From Aurantiochytrium sp. KH105 (lineage: Eukaryota; Sar; Bigyra; Thraustochytrida; Thraustochytriidae): a stretch of DNA of 64,000 bases. The stretch is from positions 372,001 through 436,000 of the forward strand of contig BGKB01000085.1 of the NCBI GenBank assembly GCA_003116975.1. The letters run 5' to 3'. A program made the position numbers and the translations under genes. The notes beneath the pieces were generated by a model. That model was given only the letters and a program-made list of their open reading frames with translations, was not told where the DNA came from and did not search any database. Positions 1-9,635 of the stretch are shown piece after piece (positions within the stretch are counted from its first letter, which is position 1; every line of letters starts with the position of its first letter).

Positions 1-1682
1 ATCCATTTGCCGTAGGAACTGCGCGTGACAGGTTCACTGGAGATGACAATATCAGAAGGGGAGTGGGACTGGGGTTCCATCTTACATGTGCGCGAGTGTT
101 TCTGGCACTTGCGATGGAAAACGACAATAGTGCATCCCTGTCCGGAAGAATTCGTCTTTTGCGCGCCTGCGGCGTTGGCAGTTGAGGCAGCTGTAGAATA
201 AGCCTTCTTCTTCAATGACCGAATCTTGCTTGACAAATAATCTGTGGGAGTGGACTTTTTCTTGTGAAAGCGGTCCGCGCGGCGCTCGCGGTCCTTGACA
301 ACGAGCTCGAGCTGCTTGAGTTTATGATCATCCGACACTGAACAACCCGTGTTGATGAGAGACATGGCCTCGATGATATCGTCCATGCTACTCTCGAGGA
401 CGGGCTTGGACAGAACTTCGGCAAAGTTGCTCGGTTGCACCTGAACGCGCTGCGTAGGACGTTCGGCAATGGGCGAGACGCATTCGACCCTTCGTTTCTT
501 GTGATCGGCTGCGACAGCACTGCTGAATCCACTTCCGATACCGCCGCTGAGGGACCGCGCCGCATACGAGGCCGCGAGCGGAGTGGCGCGGTTCCGGTCC
601 CCGAGACCCGACGTGTCCTGGTTGTGAATAATCGTCCGCAAAAGCTCGACTGAGCTTTCGGACATTTCCGAGTGGTTACTTTGCAGCGCATGAAGAAGCG
701 CCTTCGGGTCGGAGGTGCTCCTGAACATGTTCGTCCCGGACAGAGCCCGCTGAGGAAACGCAAGACCGCCGACGGAGCTATGATTGTCAGTGCGGCCGTG
801 CTGCTGATGCTGCTGTAGAAAGTTTGGCTGCATGAAAGTTTGTTGCGTGGCGGTTTGCGGAGCACCCCTGCTACCGAGAGAGCTATAGGGAGTCATGAGG
901 TAGTCATCGCTTTTCCGCACGCCAAAATTAGACCCGCCATTGCCGTTGTTTGCATTGTTGCTGCTAAAGAGGTTAATTCGCGGGTAGATGCCGGACATGC
1001 CGCTGCCAAAGTGTTGAAGCGTTCCTGTTCCCAGGGTTTGCAGCGAGCCGTCGCTGTTATAGGTTTGGAGCGGACCGTGCGAGTTGGGAATGGGCAGCTG
1101 GAAGGAGGACCCGCTATTGTGAGACTTTAGCATGGTGTCGCCGCTCGAAGCGTTGTTGATATTATTGTGACTGTGATTGCTGCTGTGGCTGGATCCGTGC
1201 GTGACAAAGTTGAGGGCCGGAGGCGGGCTTGCACCTTCGGTGCTGGCACTTGTGCTAGCGTTTCCAGGACTGCTGCCCGCAGCAAGCGACGAGTGGTGGT
1301 GCGAGTTAGTGTAGTTATTTCCATTGCCGTTGCCGTTCATCATGTTATTATTGCTGGTCGGGTTTCCATTGGCGCCGTTGTTATAGTGATTCCCACGCGT
1401 GTTGGTTCCATTGCTCGCGCTTGCTGGCGTGCTGCTGCCGAGCGAGTGTAGGTTCAGATTTAAATTGAATCCGTTGAGACCCGACAAATTGTGCAGCGCG
1501 GCATTCTTGCCTCCGGCGTCGCTCCTGGCGTCGTGCATGCCATTCCCAGGCCTGCTGCTGCTGTCGCTGTTGTTGCTGTTGTTGCTGGAGGCGGCGCCGT
1601 TCGACCCGAAGGCACCCGTGTTGAGTCCGCTACCGCTGAGCATCATCTCATCGCCGGTCGCATGCTCGAGCTTGCCGTACAT
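1..1682 (-). CDS. Low-complexity Asn/Gln/Ser-rich protein, C-terminus beyond window edge
   Basis: An open minus-strand frame runs from an ATG at 1682 to the window edge without a stop, so about 560 residues are visible and the C-terminus is missing. The first 250 residues are rich in Asn, Ser, Gly and His with runs such as NNNMMNGNGNGNN. Later parts hold a basic KKRR patch followed by VECVSPIAERP, a charged helical stretch (KLKQLELVVKDRERRADRFHKKK) and a second basic patch (RSLKKK). The composition suggests a nuclear or RNA-associated regulatory protein, but no domain was recognised and no function is claimed. The frame stays open upstream of 1682 to about 1850, with a CAG-coded Gln run, so an earlier non-ATG or spliced start is possible. 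It is divergent from the gene starting at 4398. Confidence 0.6.
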   Translation of the reverse strand, partial: MYGKLEHATGDEMMLSGSGLNTGAFGSNGAASSNNSNNSDSSSRPGNGMHDARSDAGGKNAALHNLSGLNGFNLNLNLHSLGSSTPASASNGTNTRGNHYNNGANGNPTSNNNMMNGNGNGNNYTNSHHHSSLAAGSSPGNASTSASTEGASPPPALNFVTHGSSHSSNHSHNNINNASSGDTMLKSHNSGSSFQLPIPNSHGPLQTYNSDGSLQTLGTGTLQHFGSGMSGIYPRINLFSSNNANNGNGGSNFGVRKSDDYLMTPYSSLGSRGAPQTATQQTFMQPNFLQQHQQHGRTDNHSSVGGLAFPQRALSGTNMFRSTSDPKALLHALQSNHSEMSESSVELLRTIIHNQDTSGLGDRNRATPLAASYAARSLSGGIGSGFSSAVAADHKKRRVECVSPIAERPTQRVQVQPSNFAEVLSKPVLESSMDDIIEAMSLINTGCSVSDDHKLKQLELVVKDRERRADRFHKKKSTPTDYLSSKIRSLKKKAYSTAASTANAAGAQKTNSSGQGCTIVVFHRKCQKHSRTCKMEPQSHSPSDIVISSEPVTRSSYGKW

Positions 1683-1819
1683 GGTTACAGGTCGATTGTC
1701 CACGGGGTCGCTGTTGTCGACGTGGTCGAAGTCGCGGCGGCGCTGTTGCTGCTGCTGCTGCTGCTCGTCGGTGTTGTTCCAAGAGAGCAGCAGCTCTCGG
1801 GTACCGACCGGCAGCCAGC

Positions 1820-1883
1820 AGACAGACGCAGACAAACAGACGCAGGCAGTCAGTCAGTCAGACAGACAGACAGACAGACGGAC
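1820..1883. repeat. GACA/CAGT tetranucleotide microsatellite
   Basis: Imperfect tandem tetranucleotides (CAGA, CAGT, GACA) lie in the presumed 5' UTR or promoter of the minus-strand gene starting at 1682. Confidence 0.8.
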
Positions 1884-2164
1884 GGAGATAGTCGCCGCCG
1901 CCGCCCTCCCGCGGCGCGAGCGTCTCCGGCCGCGTGCGTCGTCTCGCCCGCTCAGCCGTGCCTTCGGTGGAGGCGCGGACGGGGCAGATGGACGGACGGC
2001 TTGACGAAAGATGGATGGATGATTGGATGAATGGATGCCCGATGTAGGAGGGTGCCTCCCGCTCTCCCCGGCGGCGCGTCCAGTTTCCCTCCCTTCCGGG
2101 CCTCGCGGGCGGGCGCGCGGCGCGCCGTCTGCCGGAGCGTGCGGGCGGGCGCGCGTATGCGTGC

Positions 2165-2230
2165 GTGCGAGCGAGCGAGCGAGCGAGCGTGCTTGCGGGC
2201 GGGCAGGCAGGCAGGCAAGCAGGCGGGCGA
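2165..2230. repeat. GAGC/GGCA tetranucleotide repeat
   Basis: Tandem GAGC units pass into GGGC/GGCA units. It is simple-sequence DNA with no coding signal. Confidence 0.75.
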
Positions 2231-2989
2231 GACAGGCGCCGTTCGCGTTTGGCGACTTTTAAACGCAGCCGGAAAGCAACCAGGGAACAAACGCGACGGA
2301 CCCGTGAACAAATCGACGAATAACCCACTTCCCGCGCCTCCTCGTGAATGAACAATCCGCCGGAGAGCCGACTGGGAGAGAGAGGTGGAAAAATTCAATT
2401 TTCCCACTCGGCCGCCCAGGCAGCCTGCTGGCTGGCTGCCACTGCGAGCGAAGAGCAACTCTGCTCCATTCTGCACTTGTGCCGTGCTATTCTGCACTTG
2501 CGCCGCAGCCTTGCTCCCCTCCTCCTCTCCCCTTCCTGCGGGGCCGCGTGCCCCGAGCTTTTTGGGGTCCCCGGGGGCTCCAATTTGTTTTTCAATTCGG
2601 GCCTGCCAAGTTTGTTGATGATCGTTGTCAGTGCAGCTCCGATCCGAGTTCGCCGCAGAAGCCAGGATTTGGGGCGCTGCTAGACGTACTTGGCGGTCTC
2701 CACGGAGGCCGAGCGTACCTGGAGGATCGATTCTTCGTCGCCATGGTCGCTAGCGGCTGTAGCTGGAGCGTGGCCAGCGGCCGATGGCAGATTTCCTTCA
2801 AGACTGCTGCGGGTGCATGCGAGCTCCGCTTCCGCTCCGCCAGTCTGTAACTTATTGGTGGTTGGTGACCACTTCTTTCTCGGCCTCTTTCTGGGTCATT
2901 TATTTTCACGTTGCCAAGTGCAGAGGTTGTTCGTTCACTCCTGTTGAAACCTTTCTTTCCAACCAGCCATGGCAGCTGCAGCTGCCACT

Positions 2990-2997
2990 GGCAAGCG

Positions 2998-3041
<44 letters not shown>
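2990..3041. repeat. AAGC tetranucleotide microsatellite
   Basis: About ten near-perfect AAGC units occur in tandem. Open frames over it read as Lys-Gln-Ala-Ser or Leu-Ala-Cys repeats and are artefacts. Confidence 0.85.
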
Positions 3042-3042
<1 letters not shown>

Positions 3043-4397
3043 CAGCAAGTCGCAGTGGGCCGCTGCCGCACTGGGTCCTTCCCTTCCTCCACCTCAAGTC
3101 CGAGGCGTGCCAGTTCTTTTCGCGGCCAAGAAACGAGCAAACCATCGCTCGAGTTGCTTCGCGGAGAGGTCTCGTTTTTAGGGCCGTTCCTGGGACATAG
3201 CCTGCACTGCGCGGAGCTCAATGCTCGCGAAAGCCCTGCGCGGGCGCACTGCTCTCTGCTCCTGTTCTGCGGCAGCGATTATCATGATAGTGGTATGGAT
3301 TCAACCAACACTGCAACTCACGATGGCGAACCCCAGACGCGTGAACCTTGAAGAAGATTGTGCTCTGGATCGGAGCTTGGGGAGGACTCCGGAGAAAGAG
3401 GTCATGACGTTCAAGTTGTTCACCCGCGCAGTCGACTGCGAGGCGAAAAAGCTTGCAGGCAATGCAGCTGCAGCGCGACACGGCGAGCGCGAGACGCAGA
3501 CGCGCTTGCGCAAGAGAGTGCGCCATGGCGGAGGCGATCCGCGTCCAGCGGGATTTAACTTAATTAAAACAAACTCGCTTCGTGCCCCTGCACCGGCGCC
3601 GGCCTCCGCACTTCATTCCACGCGCGCAGCCCCTTGCAGGGGGTCATTATGGACACTCTTTCCAGCAATGTACGCGCCGGAAATTGTTTCCCATTTTTAT
3701 CTCCTTCTTTTCTACCTGTTGTAGTAGTACTTCTTGTAAGTAACTTCCCACGCTCGCAGTTTGTTGGTGTTGCGGAGCGGCCGCAAGTGGCCAATGGCGA
3801 CGCAAGTACTGCGCGGCGTCTGCGCTCGAAGTGGAGCAAACGGCCCCTCACTCTCATCCGTGATGCACACGCCGCCCGCCAGCCCACCGGGCCAGCCCAG
3901 ACCTAGACTAGAATAATAAAAAAACAAAAGAAAGAAGGGAAAAAACCCAACCAACCGGCAGACAAAAAAACAAAAGCAGAGAGGCGAAGAACGTCGAGCA
4001 CGCCGGAACAAACAGCCAGCTCGAGGAGGCAGGCAAGACGGACGGGCGCGCAGGCAGACCTCGAGGGCGGCTCGCCAGGCGCGCGCCCCGCTCGACCCGG
4101 CCGCCGCCCGGGCGGGCCGCTGCTGCGCCTCGCGCTCGTGCGCCGGCCGCGCGGGATCGCAGCGGCTCGGGCGAGATCGCGGAGCAGGAGAGGGCGCAAG
4201 GCGATATCGATCGCGCGCTTCCTGCCACTGCTCTCCGAGTTGCGACCTTGCGGGGCCCAGGAGGATACCACCGGCGCCGAACCGGCGCATCATCGGCGCG
4301 GGCGGCGGGCGCAGCGCCGCGGCCGCAGCCGCAGCCGCAGCGAGGACCGCGCGGGCGGGCTGGCCGGCCGCAGCGAGCGAGCCCCGAGCGCGCCGGG

Positions 4398-5759
4398 ATG
4401 AAACGGAACCTGTCGCTCTCCGGAACAAGCTTTCCGGGGAGCCAGCACCAGCGTAACAACACGCACGCACACGCTCACGGCGGCAACCAAACGGGCTCGC
4501 CGTACCACCATTCATCGCAACAGCGAGATCATGGGAACAATGTATACGGATCGTCCTCGGTGTCTTCGTCGTCAATATCCTCGTCGTCGGCGGCGTCCTC
4601 GGTGAACTCTCGCGCGTCGCCGCAGCACTCGACGACGGCGTCCCCGACGGGGCCCTCGCACCATGCAGCAAGAGATCACCAAATTCAGCAACAGGTGCAA
4701 CAACAAATGCAGCAACTCCGCCTTCAGCAGACGACGCCATCTGCGGACCAGCAGCAACAGCATCTGCATCAATTACATGGAGCTTCAAGAGGAGGCGGCA
4801 GCTCTGCCCCGTTCGGGGCCGATACGGCGAACGCACAACACGTAAACAACAGCGCAAACTTTAGGTCAATCTCGCAACAACAACAACAACAACAACAACA
4901 TGGCTCTTTGTCGTCGCCTAATGCGGAGCAAGCTCCATCAACACCGCCTCTCGGCGGCCAGCAGGGCGACCAAGAGCTCGAGAAACGTCTGGGGGGCAAT
5001 CAGAGACAGTCGTCCTCGAATCTGTTTAATCCACAGATTCTTGCGGCGCTGCAGTCGACCGGCTCCGGTTTTGGTAACATGCAAAGCATGCTTAATTCTC
5101 CTGCCGCCGCCAGGTCCTCCTCCTTGTCGACAAATCTAGGGTCGTCGGGGTTGGGCTTTTCGGCAAATCACTCTGAAGCCCAAGGCCAGGGCCTTGGCGC
5201 AAGTGTTTCTTTAAGCTCGCATCGAAGCGCTCCCGAGCTCGCAACGGCGCGGATCACGGATAGACAAACATACAAGGAGGTCCGCGAGCGCATGGTTGAC
5301 ATGGTGGACGACAAACCCAATCTTTCGAAACACGACTTTGACCAGCTGTATCTCGATTTGCGACGCACGCAAGAGTTTGCGCGTCAAGTCAGCATGCCCG
5401 ACAAGTCCAAACTTCAGCTCAAGGAATCTGCCAACATGAATGTCGACGTGGCCTGGCAACAGCTGCTGGACCGCAGCCTCATCACAGAGAACGACGACGA
5501 GAACTTTATTCGATTGCTCATTTGGCGCCAGCATCTTCGGATTCGCACGAACAACTTTGAGCCGCCGACCTTTGCTGACGCGCGCCAGTGGACTGGCATG
5601 CTCTTTCACCAGACGCTTGTCAACATGGTCGATGAGACGCGTACCTTTAAAAATTCAAAACCTCGCACGCGCAGCGAGCTCTTTCTTCGGCTCTATCTGC
5701 TAGCCAAGGTATCCGGCATCCAGCTCGAATTTCACCACACTGACTTTCGATCCGGCTAA
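4398..5759 (+). CDS. Gln/Ser-rich protein with conserved-looking C-terminal half, unknown function
   Basis: The frame encodes 453 residues from ATG 4398 (start MKRNLSLSG). The frame is open further upstream, but that part is Arg/Ala-rich 5' UTR translation. Residues 1-270 are Ser, Gln, His and Asn-rich, with a Ser tract near residue 55 and an eight-Gln run (mostly CAA codons) at nt 4876-4899. Residues about 290-453 are normal complexity and helical, with many charged and aromatic residues (FDQLYLDLRRTQEF, IRLLIWRQHLRIR, ELFLRLYLLAKVSGIQLEF), and look like a folded domain that I do not recognise. It is divergent from the Asn-rich gene ending at 1682. Both have low-complexity N-termini, which fits transcription or RNA-regulation factors, but that is inference only. 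Confidence 0.75.
   Translation: MKRNLSLSGTSFPGSQHQRNNTHAHAHGGNQTGSPYHHSSQQRDHGNNVYGSSSVSSSSISSSSAASSVNSRASPQHSTTASPTGPSHHAARDHQIQQQVQQQMQQLRLQQTTPSADQQQQHLHQLHGASRGGGSSAPFGADTANAQHVNNSANFRSISQQQQQQQQHGSLSSPNAEQAPSTPPLGGQQGDQELEKRLGGNQRQSSSNLFNPQILAALQSTGSGFGNMQSMLNSPAAARSSSLSTNLGSSGLGFSANHSEAQGQGLGASVSLSSHRSAPELATARITDRQTYKEVRERMVDMVDDKPNLSKHDFDQLYLDLRRTQEFARQVSMPDKSKLQLKESANMNVDVAWQQLLDRSLITENDDENFIRLLIWRQHLRIRTNNFEPPTFADARQWTGMLFHQTLVNMVDETRTFKNSKPRTRSELFLRLYLLAKVSGIQLEFHHTDFRSG
4876..4899 (+). repeat. CAA trinucleotide run coding polyglutamine
   Basis: Eight consecutive CAA-type codons lie inside the gene starting at 4398 and give a polyGln tract that is likely to vary in length. Confidence 0.85.
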
Positions 5760-6516
5760 CCAAGCTTGCGCGCAGCAGCGCCAGTAATGACCATCAACAC
5801 TCCAGCCGCACGCGGTGTCAACCTATACCTTACGTACTAGGCCTACTCTCAACTAGTTTCCATGACTTTATATCAAACGATGGTCGTCCAGGCCCGCTTT
5901 CTCGATGTATACCAGCGGTAGCGCCAGACGCCGCGGCACGCCATGCTGCTCTCCGGACGGCCCTTCGTCCGTCGCCTTACTCTCCCCTCTTGCGCGAAAC
6001 ACTGGCGCGCGACTGGATTGGATTGCACTAGGCCTATGCACCAGCCAGACATGCAGTGCACACAGACTTTTCGACGGCATGCAAATAGCAAAGTAAAAAG
6101 AGTAAAGTTTAGCAGAGCAAAGTAAAAAGGTTAGGCCTGCAAAGCAAAAGGAAAGCAAAGCAAAGCGAAAACTTTTTGGGCTTTTCGCGTGCTCGAGTCC
6201 GTCTGTCTGTCTGTCGGTCCAGCGAGGGATCTTTGCGGCCGCCGCAAGACTACGCGAGACTTGGACCTCGTCGAGCGGGCGGGCGGGTGAGCGGGTGAGC
6301 GAGCGAGCGAGCGAGCGAGCGCGCCAGCAGACGCCGCGCCCTCCTGCGCGACAGCAGCTAACGCACGTCCCCTGCTGCGGCGAGGAGCAGGGCGGGAGGT
6401 ATTTTGCGAGCGAGTGTGCACACGCGCCGCCGGTGCTGCTCCTGGAGAGCTCCTTGCAAGAAAAAGGACGAGACGCTGACCGGCTGCCTGCCTTTCGACA
6501 CGGGAGCAAAGCGGAA
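5760..6516. other. Intergenic region before the MOB cluster
   Basis: No convincing gene is seen. Two perfect TAGGCCTA palindromes (5838-5845, 6029-6036) and one near-copy (6133) occur here, followed by AAAGC-type purine repeats (about 6110-6170) and GAGC repeats (about 6290-6320). The distal part is probably the promoter and 5' UTR of the first MOB gene. Confidence 0.55.
6414..6423 (+). promoter_or_regulatory. GTGTGCACAC palindrome upstream of MOB gene 1
   Basis: A perfect 10-bp palindrome ends 93 bp before the ATG at 6517. The same site occurs at similar positions before the next two MOB genes, with one mismatch before the fourth, so it may be a shared promoter element. Confidence 0.4.
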
Positions 6517-7197
6517 ATGAACTTCAAGGGCTTGCTGTCCCGCGGCGGCAATGGCGAGAAGAAGACGCTCAAGCCTGTCAAGAAGCATGCCACGATGAAG
6601 AGGCAAACGCTGTCCAAGCTGACCCAGCGCACCCTCGGCAGCGGCAACTTGGCGTTGGCTGTCCAGCTTCCAGAGGGCGAAGATCTCGACGAGTGGCTTG
6701 CTGCCAACACCGTCGACTTTTTCAATGAGATCTCGCTTCTCTACGGCCTTGTCATTGATGACGCTGCGCAGTTCCAAGAGCCCGGTTCAGGTTTCCCCCC
6801 TGGCTTCGAATACCGCTGGGGTGAAACGAACTCTAAAAAGCCCATTCGCGTGTCCTCGCCAGAGTATGTTGACTATGTCATGACCTGGGTTGAAGATATG
6901 CTCGATAATGAGGAGATTTTTCCCACCATGGAGGAGGACCCCTTTCCAGAAAATTTTCTGGATTACATCAAGGACATTTACAAGCGCCTCTTTCGAATCT
7001 TTGCCATTATCTACCACCGGCATTTTCATGTCTTTGAGGAGCTCGAAGCCCAGGCTCACCTCAACACGTGCTTCAAGCACTTTCTCTTCTTTTGCCTCAA
7101 CTTTGACCTCGTCGATGACAAGGAGCTCCTTGCTCTCGAGGGTCCAGTCAAACGTCTCAAGGAGGAGTACAAGGAGCAAGGGGCCGAGGGCGAATAA
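6517..7197 (+). CDS. MOB-family kinase activator-like protein, copy 1 of 4
   Basis: The protein has 226 residues, close to the usual 210-220 of MOB1. MOB proteins bind and activate NDR/LATS-type kinases in Hippo and mitotic-exit pathways and act as phosphopeptide adaptors. Family hallmarks are plain: TLGSGNL near residue 48, the EDLDEWLAANTVDFFNEISLLYG block, KKPIRVSSPEYVDYVMTWVED, and AHLNTCFKHF near the C-terminus. Human MOB1 binds zinc with Cys79, Cys84, His161 and His166. Here the two Cys are replaced by a Cys-free segment (DDAAQFQEPGSGFPP) and the first His by Ile (AIIYHRHF), leaving only the second His. It is the first of four tandem same-strand copies. The start at 6517 is the ATG beginning MNFKGLL; the open frame upstream is Ala/Arg-rich UTR. 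Confidence 0.93.
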   Translation: MNFKGLLSRGGNGEKKTLKPVKKHATMKRQTLSKLTQRTLGSGNLALAVQLPEGEDLDEWLAANTVDFFNEISLLYGLVIDDAAQFQEPGSGFPPGFEYRWGETNSKKPIRVSSPEYVDYVMTWVEDMLDNEEIFPTMEEDPFPENFLDYIKDIYKRLFRIFAIIYHRHFHVFEELEAQAHLNTCFKHFLFFCLNFDLVDDKELLALEGPVKRLKEEYKEQGAEGE

Positions 7198-7774
7198 GCC
7201 CCGCGTTCTTATCCCAATCGTATGGTTCTTTTCTTTAGATAGATGAGGAGGCACGAAATCTATACACATGTTGTCGATATGTTTGATTCAAACGTAGCAA
7301 GCTGTTTAATCTCCTCATAAAGGAGACAGTCGATTGACAATGATGAAGAGCAAGTGTTTCTCGATTTCCACATGAAAAGGTATAACAAGGGAAGGAGACG
7401 CTTTCCGAATGCCATCGCTCTTCTTCTTAGAGGGGCGCCAGGAATTTTCTTGCTGCGCGTTGGGCACGCGCTGGCTTGAACGGCAGCCATCTTCTTCTTT
7501 TTGTTGTTGAGTCTCTCTCGGAAGTGATCTTTCTCTCCATTCGTCGTTCCAACACGTTCTTGTTGCGGAAAGGATGCAAAACTGTGTCTCTGAAAGAGTT
7601 TTGTTTGCTCGATCAAACTCTCTATTGTGGAGTCGCTGGTGATTAAAAGAGACAAATATTGTTGATTGACGTCTGTGCATCGTCCGTCATGGAGTTCACG
7701 TCAAATCTTTGTGCGCTGGCTGGACAAACGAAGAAAAACAAGTCAATTTCGATCCTACTTTCTTTTTCGTCATT

Positions 7775-7775
7775 T

Positions 7776-7839
<64 letters not shown>

Positions 7840-7841
7840 TC
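7775..7841. repeat. CTTT tetranucleotide microsatellite
   Basis: About sixteen uninterrupted CTTT units. Frames through it read as Phe-Leu-Ser or Lys-Glu-Arg repeats and are not genes. Confidence 0.95.
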
Positions 7842-8087
7842 GCACGTGCTGTTTGTGAGGAGAAAGGCACTGAAAAGGAAAGCAAAGCAAAACAGAAATC
7901 GCGTACGAGGAGGCGGGAGACGGTCTGCAAGAGGTCAAGCTCGCGCACGAGCAGGGTGAACGGACGCGCAACGTGACGAGGAGGGACTGCTCGTCCCTGC
8001 CAGTCGCTCTCTGCTCCGGAGCAGGTAGCCTTTCTCCGGGCGTTCTGCTGCTTCAAGAGCGTGCTAGCGCGCACGCGCGCGACAGCG

Positions 8088-8097
8088 GTGTGCACAC
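8088..8097 (+). promoter_or_regulatory. GTGTGCACAC palindrome upstream of MOB gene 2
   Basis: A perfect copy of the 10-bp palindrome ends 66 bp before the ATG at 8164. Confidence 0.4.
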
Positions 8098-8163
8098 GTC
8101 GCGCGCAAGTTTGCAGCCCGAGACCTTTGACGAGTATAGCAGACTTTACGCAGGCCGAGCACG

Positions 8164-8835
8164 ATGCCAAAGTTTCGCGACCTCCTCGAGCGTGGCGGAA
8201 AGACGACCTTCAAACCTGACAAGAAGCATGGTACGCTGCACAGGCAATCGCTCTCCCAACTCACCAAGCGTACCCTGGGCAGTGGAAACCTACGTGCAGC
8301 TGTCGAATGTCCCACCGACGACGATCTGAACGACTGGCTCGCAGCCAACACGGTCGACTTCTTCAATGAGATCTCCCTTCTTTATGGTCTTGTCGTTGAT
8401 GATGCCGCGCAGTACACGCAACCTGGCGAAGGCTTCCCTCCATCATTCGAATACCGCTGGGGTGAAAGCAACACGAAGAAACCCATTCGCGTGTCTTCGC
8501 CCGAGTACGTTGACTACGTCATGACCTGGGTCGAGGATCAGCTCGACAATGAGGCAATTTTCCCGACCTTGGAGGAGGAAGACTTCCCCGACGACTTTCT
8601 GGACTACATCAAAGACATTTTCAAGCGCCTCTTTCGCGTGTACGCCATTATCTACCATCGCCATTTCCATGTCTTTGAGGAGCTTGATGCCCAGGCCCAC
8701 CTCAACACGTGCTTCAAGCACTTTATCTTCTTTTGCATCCGCTATGAGCTGATCACGGACGAGAAAGAACTTGCAGTTCTCGATGGGCCGATCAAACATC
8801 TCAAGGAAGAGTACGATGAGCAAGGTGACGAGTGA
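8164..8835 (+). CDS. MOB-family kinase activator-like protein, copy 2 of 4
   Basis: The protein has 223 residues from ATG 8164 (MPKFRDLLERGG). It has the full MOB fold signature: RTLGSGNLRAAV, NDWLAANTVDFFNEISLLYG, KKPIRVSSPEYVDYVMTWVED, FKRLFRVYAIIYHRHFHVF and AHLNTCFKHF. Like its neighbours it lacks the zinc-binding Cys pair (the segment reads DDAAQYTQPGEGFPP) and the first zinc His (Ile instead). It is closest in sequence to copy 3. It probably acts as an adaptor for an NDR-type AGC kinase; without the zinc ligands the N-terminal part of the fold must be held together differently. Family membership is very safe; the partner kinase is unknown. Confidence 0.93.
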   Translation: MPKFRDLLERGGKTTFKPDKKHGTLHRQSLSQLTKRTLGSGNLRAAVECPTDDDLNDWLAANTVDFFNEISLLYGLVVDDAAQYTQPGEGFPPSFEYRWGESNTKKPIRVSSPEYVDYVMTWVEDQLDNEAIFPTLEEEDFPDDFLDYIKDIFKRLFRVYAIIYHRHFHVFEELDAQAHLNTCFKHFIFFCIRYELITDEKELAVLDGPIKHLKEEYDEQGDE

Positions 8836-9635
8836 TTGACTCAGAGGAAAAGTAATCTCGCCCAGCATTGAACATCTCATTTCTTCAGTGTCTCGCTTTC
8901 GCAAATCACCTGAACAACACTTTCTCACTTAATATGCTAGAAAGTGGACGCTTGCGCGCAAACTCCAAAGAATCTACTTTTTTCACAATGTTTTAAGACT
9001 TTCCTTGCTTGATCGGCGTCGTGAAACTCGCGATCATCGACCTAACTGTACTTTGAATGCGAAAAGTTCTTTTCTTTTGCTATAAGCCAAAACGAGGACG
9101 AAGTCGCCAGTGCCGCGCGTGTGCACTGGGTCGGCCAACATGGGAAGAGTTCATCTCTCTGTGCACGCGAGCACCATATTCTTTTAGTCGCTCTCTTGCT
9201 GCGTACCCTTTCCCCTCATGCTCTCCCAAATCGTCTCGTTCTTTCATGCAATCCGCGCCGGATTGCGCCAGCCGGCCTCATACCTTTTCTTTTTACTTTC
9301 AAGATTTTTTGCTTCCCGCACGTGCCATTTTGAGTTGCAGCCAATCCAAAATCAAATTAGAACGAGGAGGAGGTCCGCGATCGCGTACACGTGCGTGCAG
9401 GCGAACGCCTGCGCCAAGAAGCGGGCGCGGCGTCCTTCGTCTATGCTGATCGTACCGTGCTGCTGCTCTGCACCGCTTCCCGTCTGCGTTGCGAGAGGTC
9501 TTTGCGCTCATCCTGGGCTTGTGCACGTGGAGTGGTGTGCACACGTTTCCGTCCGCAAGCACGCTCGCTTGCAGACTTTTGCGAAAAACAAGAGGCAGAC
9601 TTTGTCTGTAGCTTGCTTCGAGACGCTTCGAGACA
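8836..9635. other. Intergenic region between MOB genes 2 and 3
   Basis: I see no gene. Short open frames have no recognisable domain. The last 100 bp carry the shared GTGTGCACAC site. Confidence 0.55.
9535..9544 (+). promoter_or_regulatory. GTGTGCACAC palindrome upstream of MOB gene 3
   Basis: A perfect copy of the palindrome ends 91 bp before the ATG at 9636. The following bases (ACGT, then CCGCAAG) also resemble the copy-2 promoter. Confidence 0.4.

Larger units (their letters stand above)
1683..4397. other. Divergent intergenic region rich in microsatellites
   Basis: This 2.7 kb region separates two divergent genes and should hold both promoters and 5' UTRs. It contains GACA/CAGT repeats (about 1820-1883), GATG-like repeats near 2010-2040, GAGC/GGCA repeats (about 2165-2230) and an AAGC array (about 2990-3041). 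Open frames here are translations of these repeats and look spurious. No RNA gene was seen. Confidence 0.6.
7198..8163. other. Intergenic region between MOB genes 1 and 2
   Basis: No gene is recognised. It holds a long CTTT microsatellite (about 7775-7841) and, near the end, the GTGTGCACAC site of MOB gene 2. Confidence 0.6.

Noticed and set aside
1858-3221. Several overlapping open frames in the 0-4 kb divergent region
   Set aside because: They translate GAGC, AAGC and GACA repeats (Ala-Ser-Glu-Arg or Leu-Ala-Cys runs) and lack any domain.
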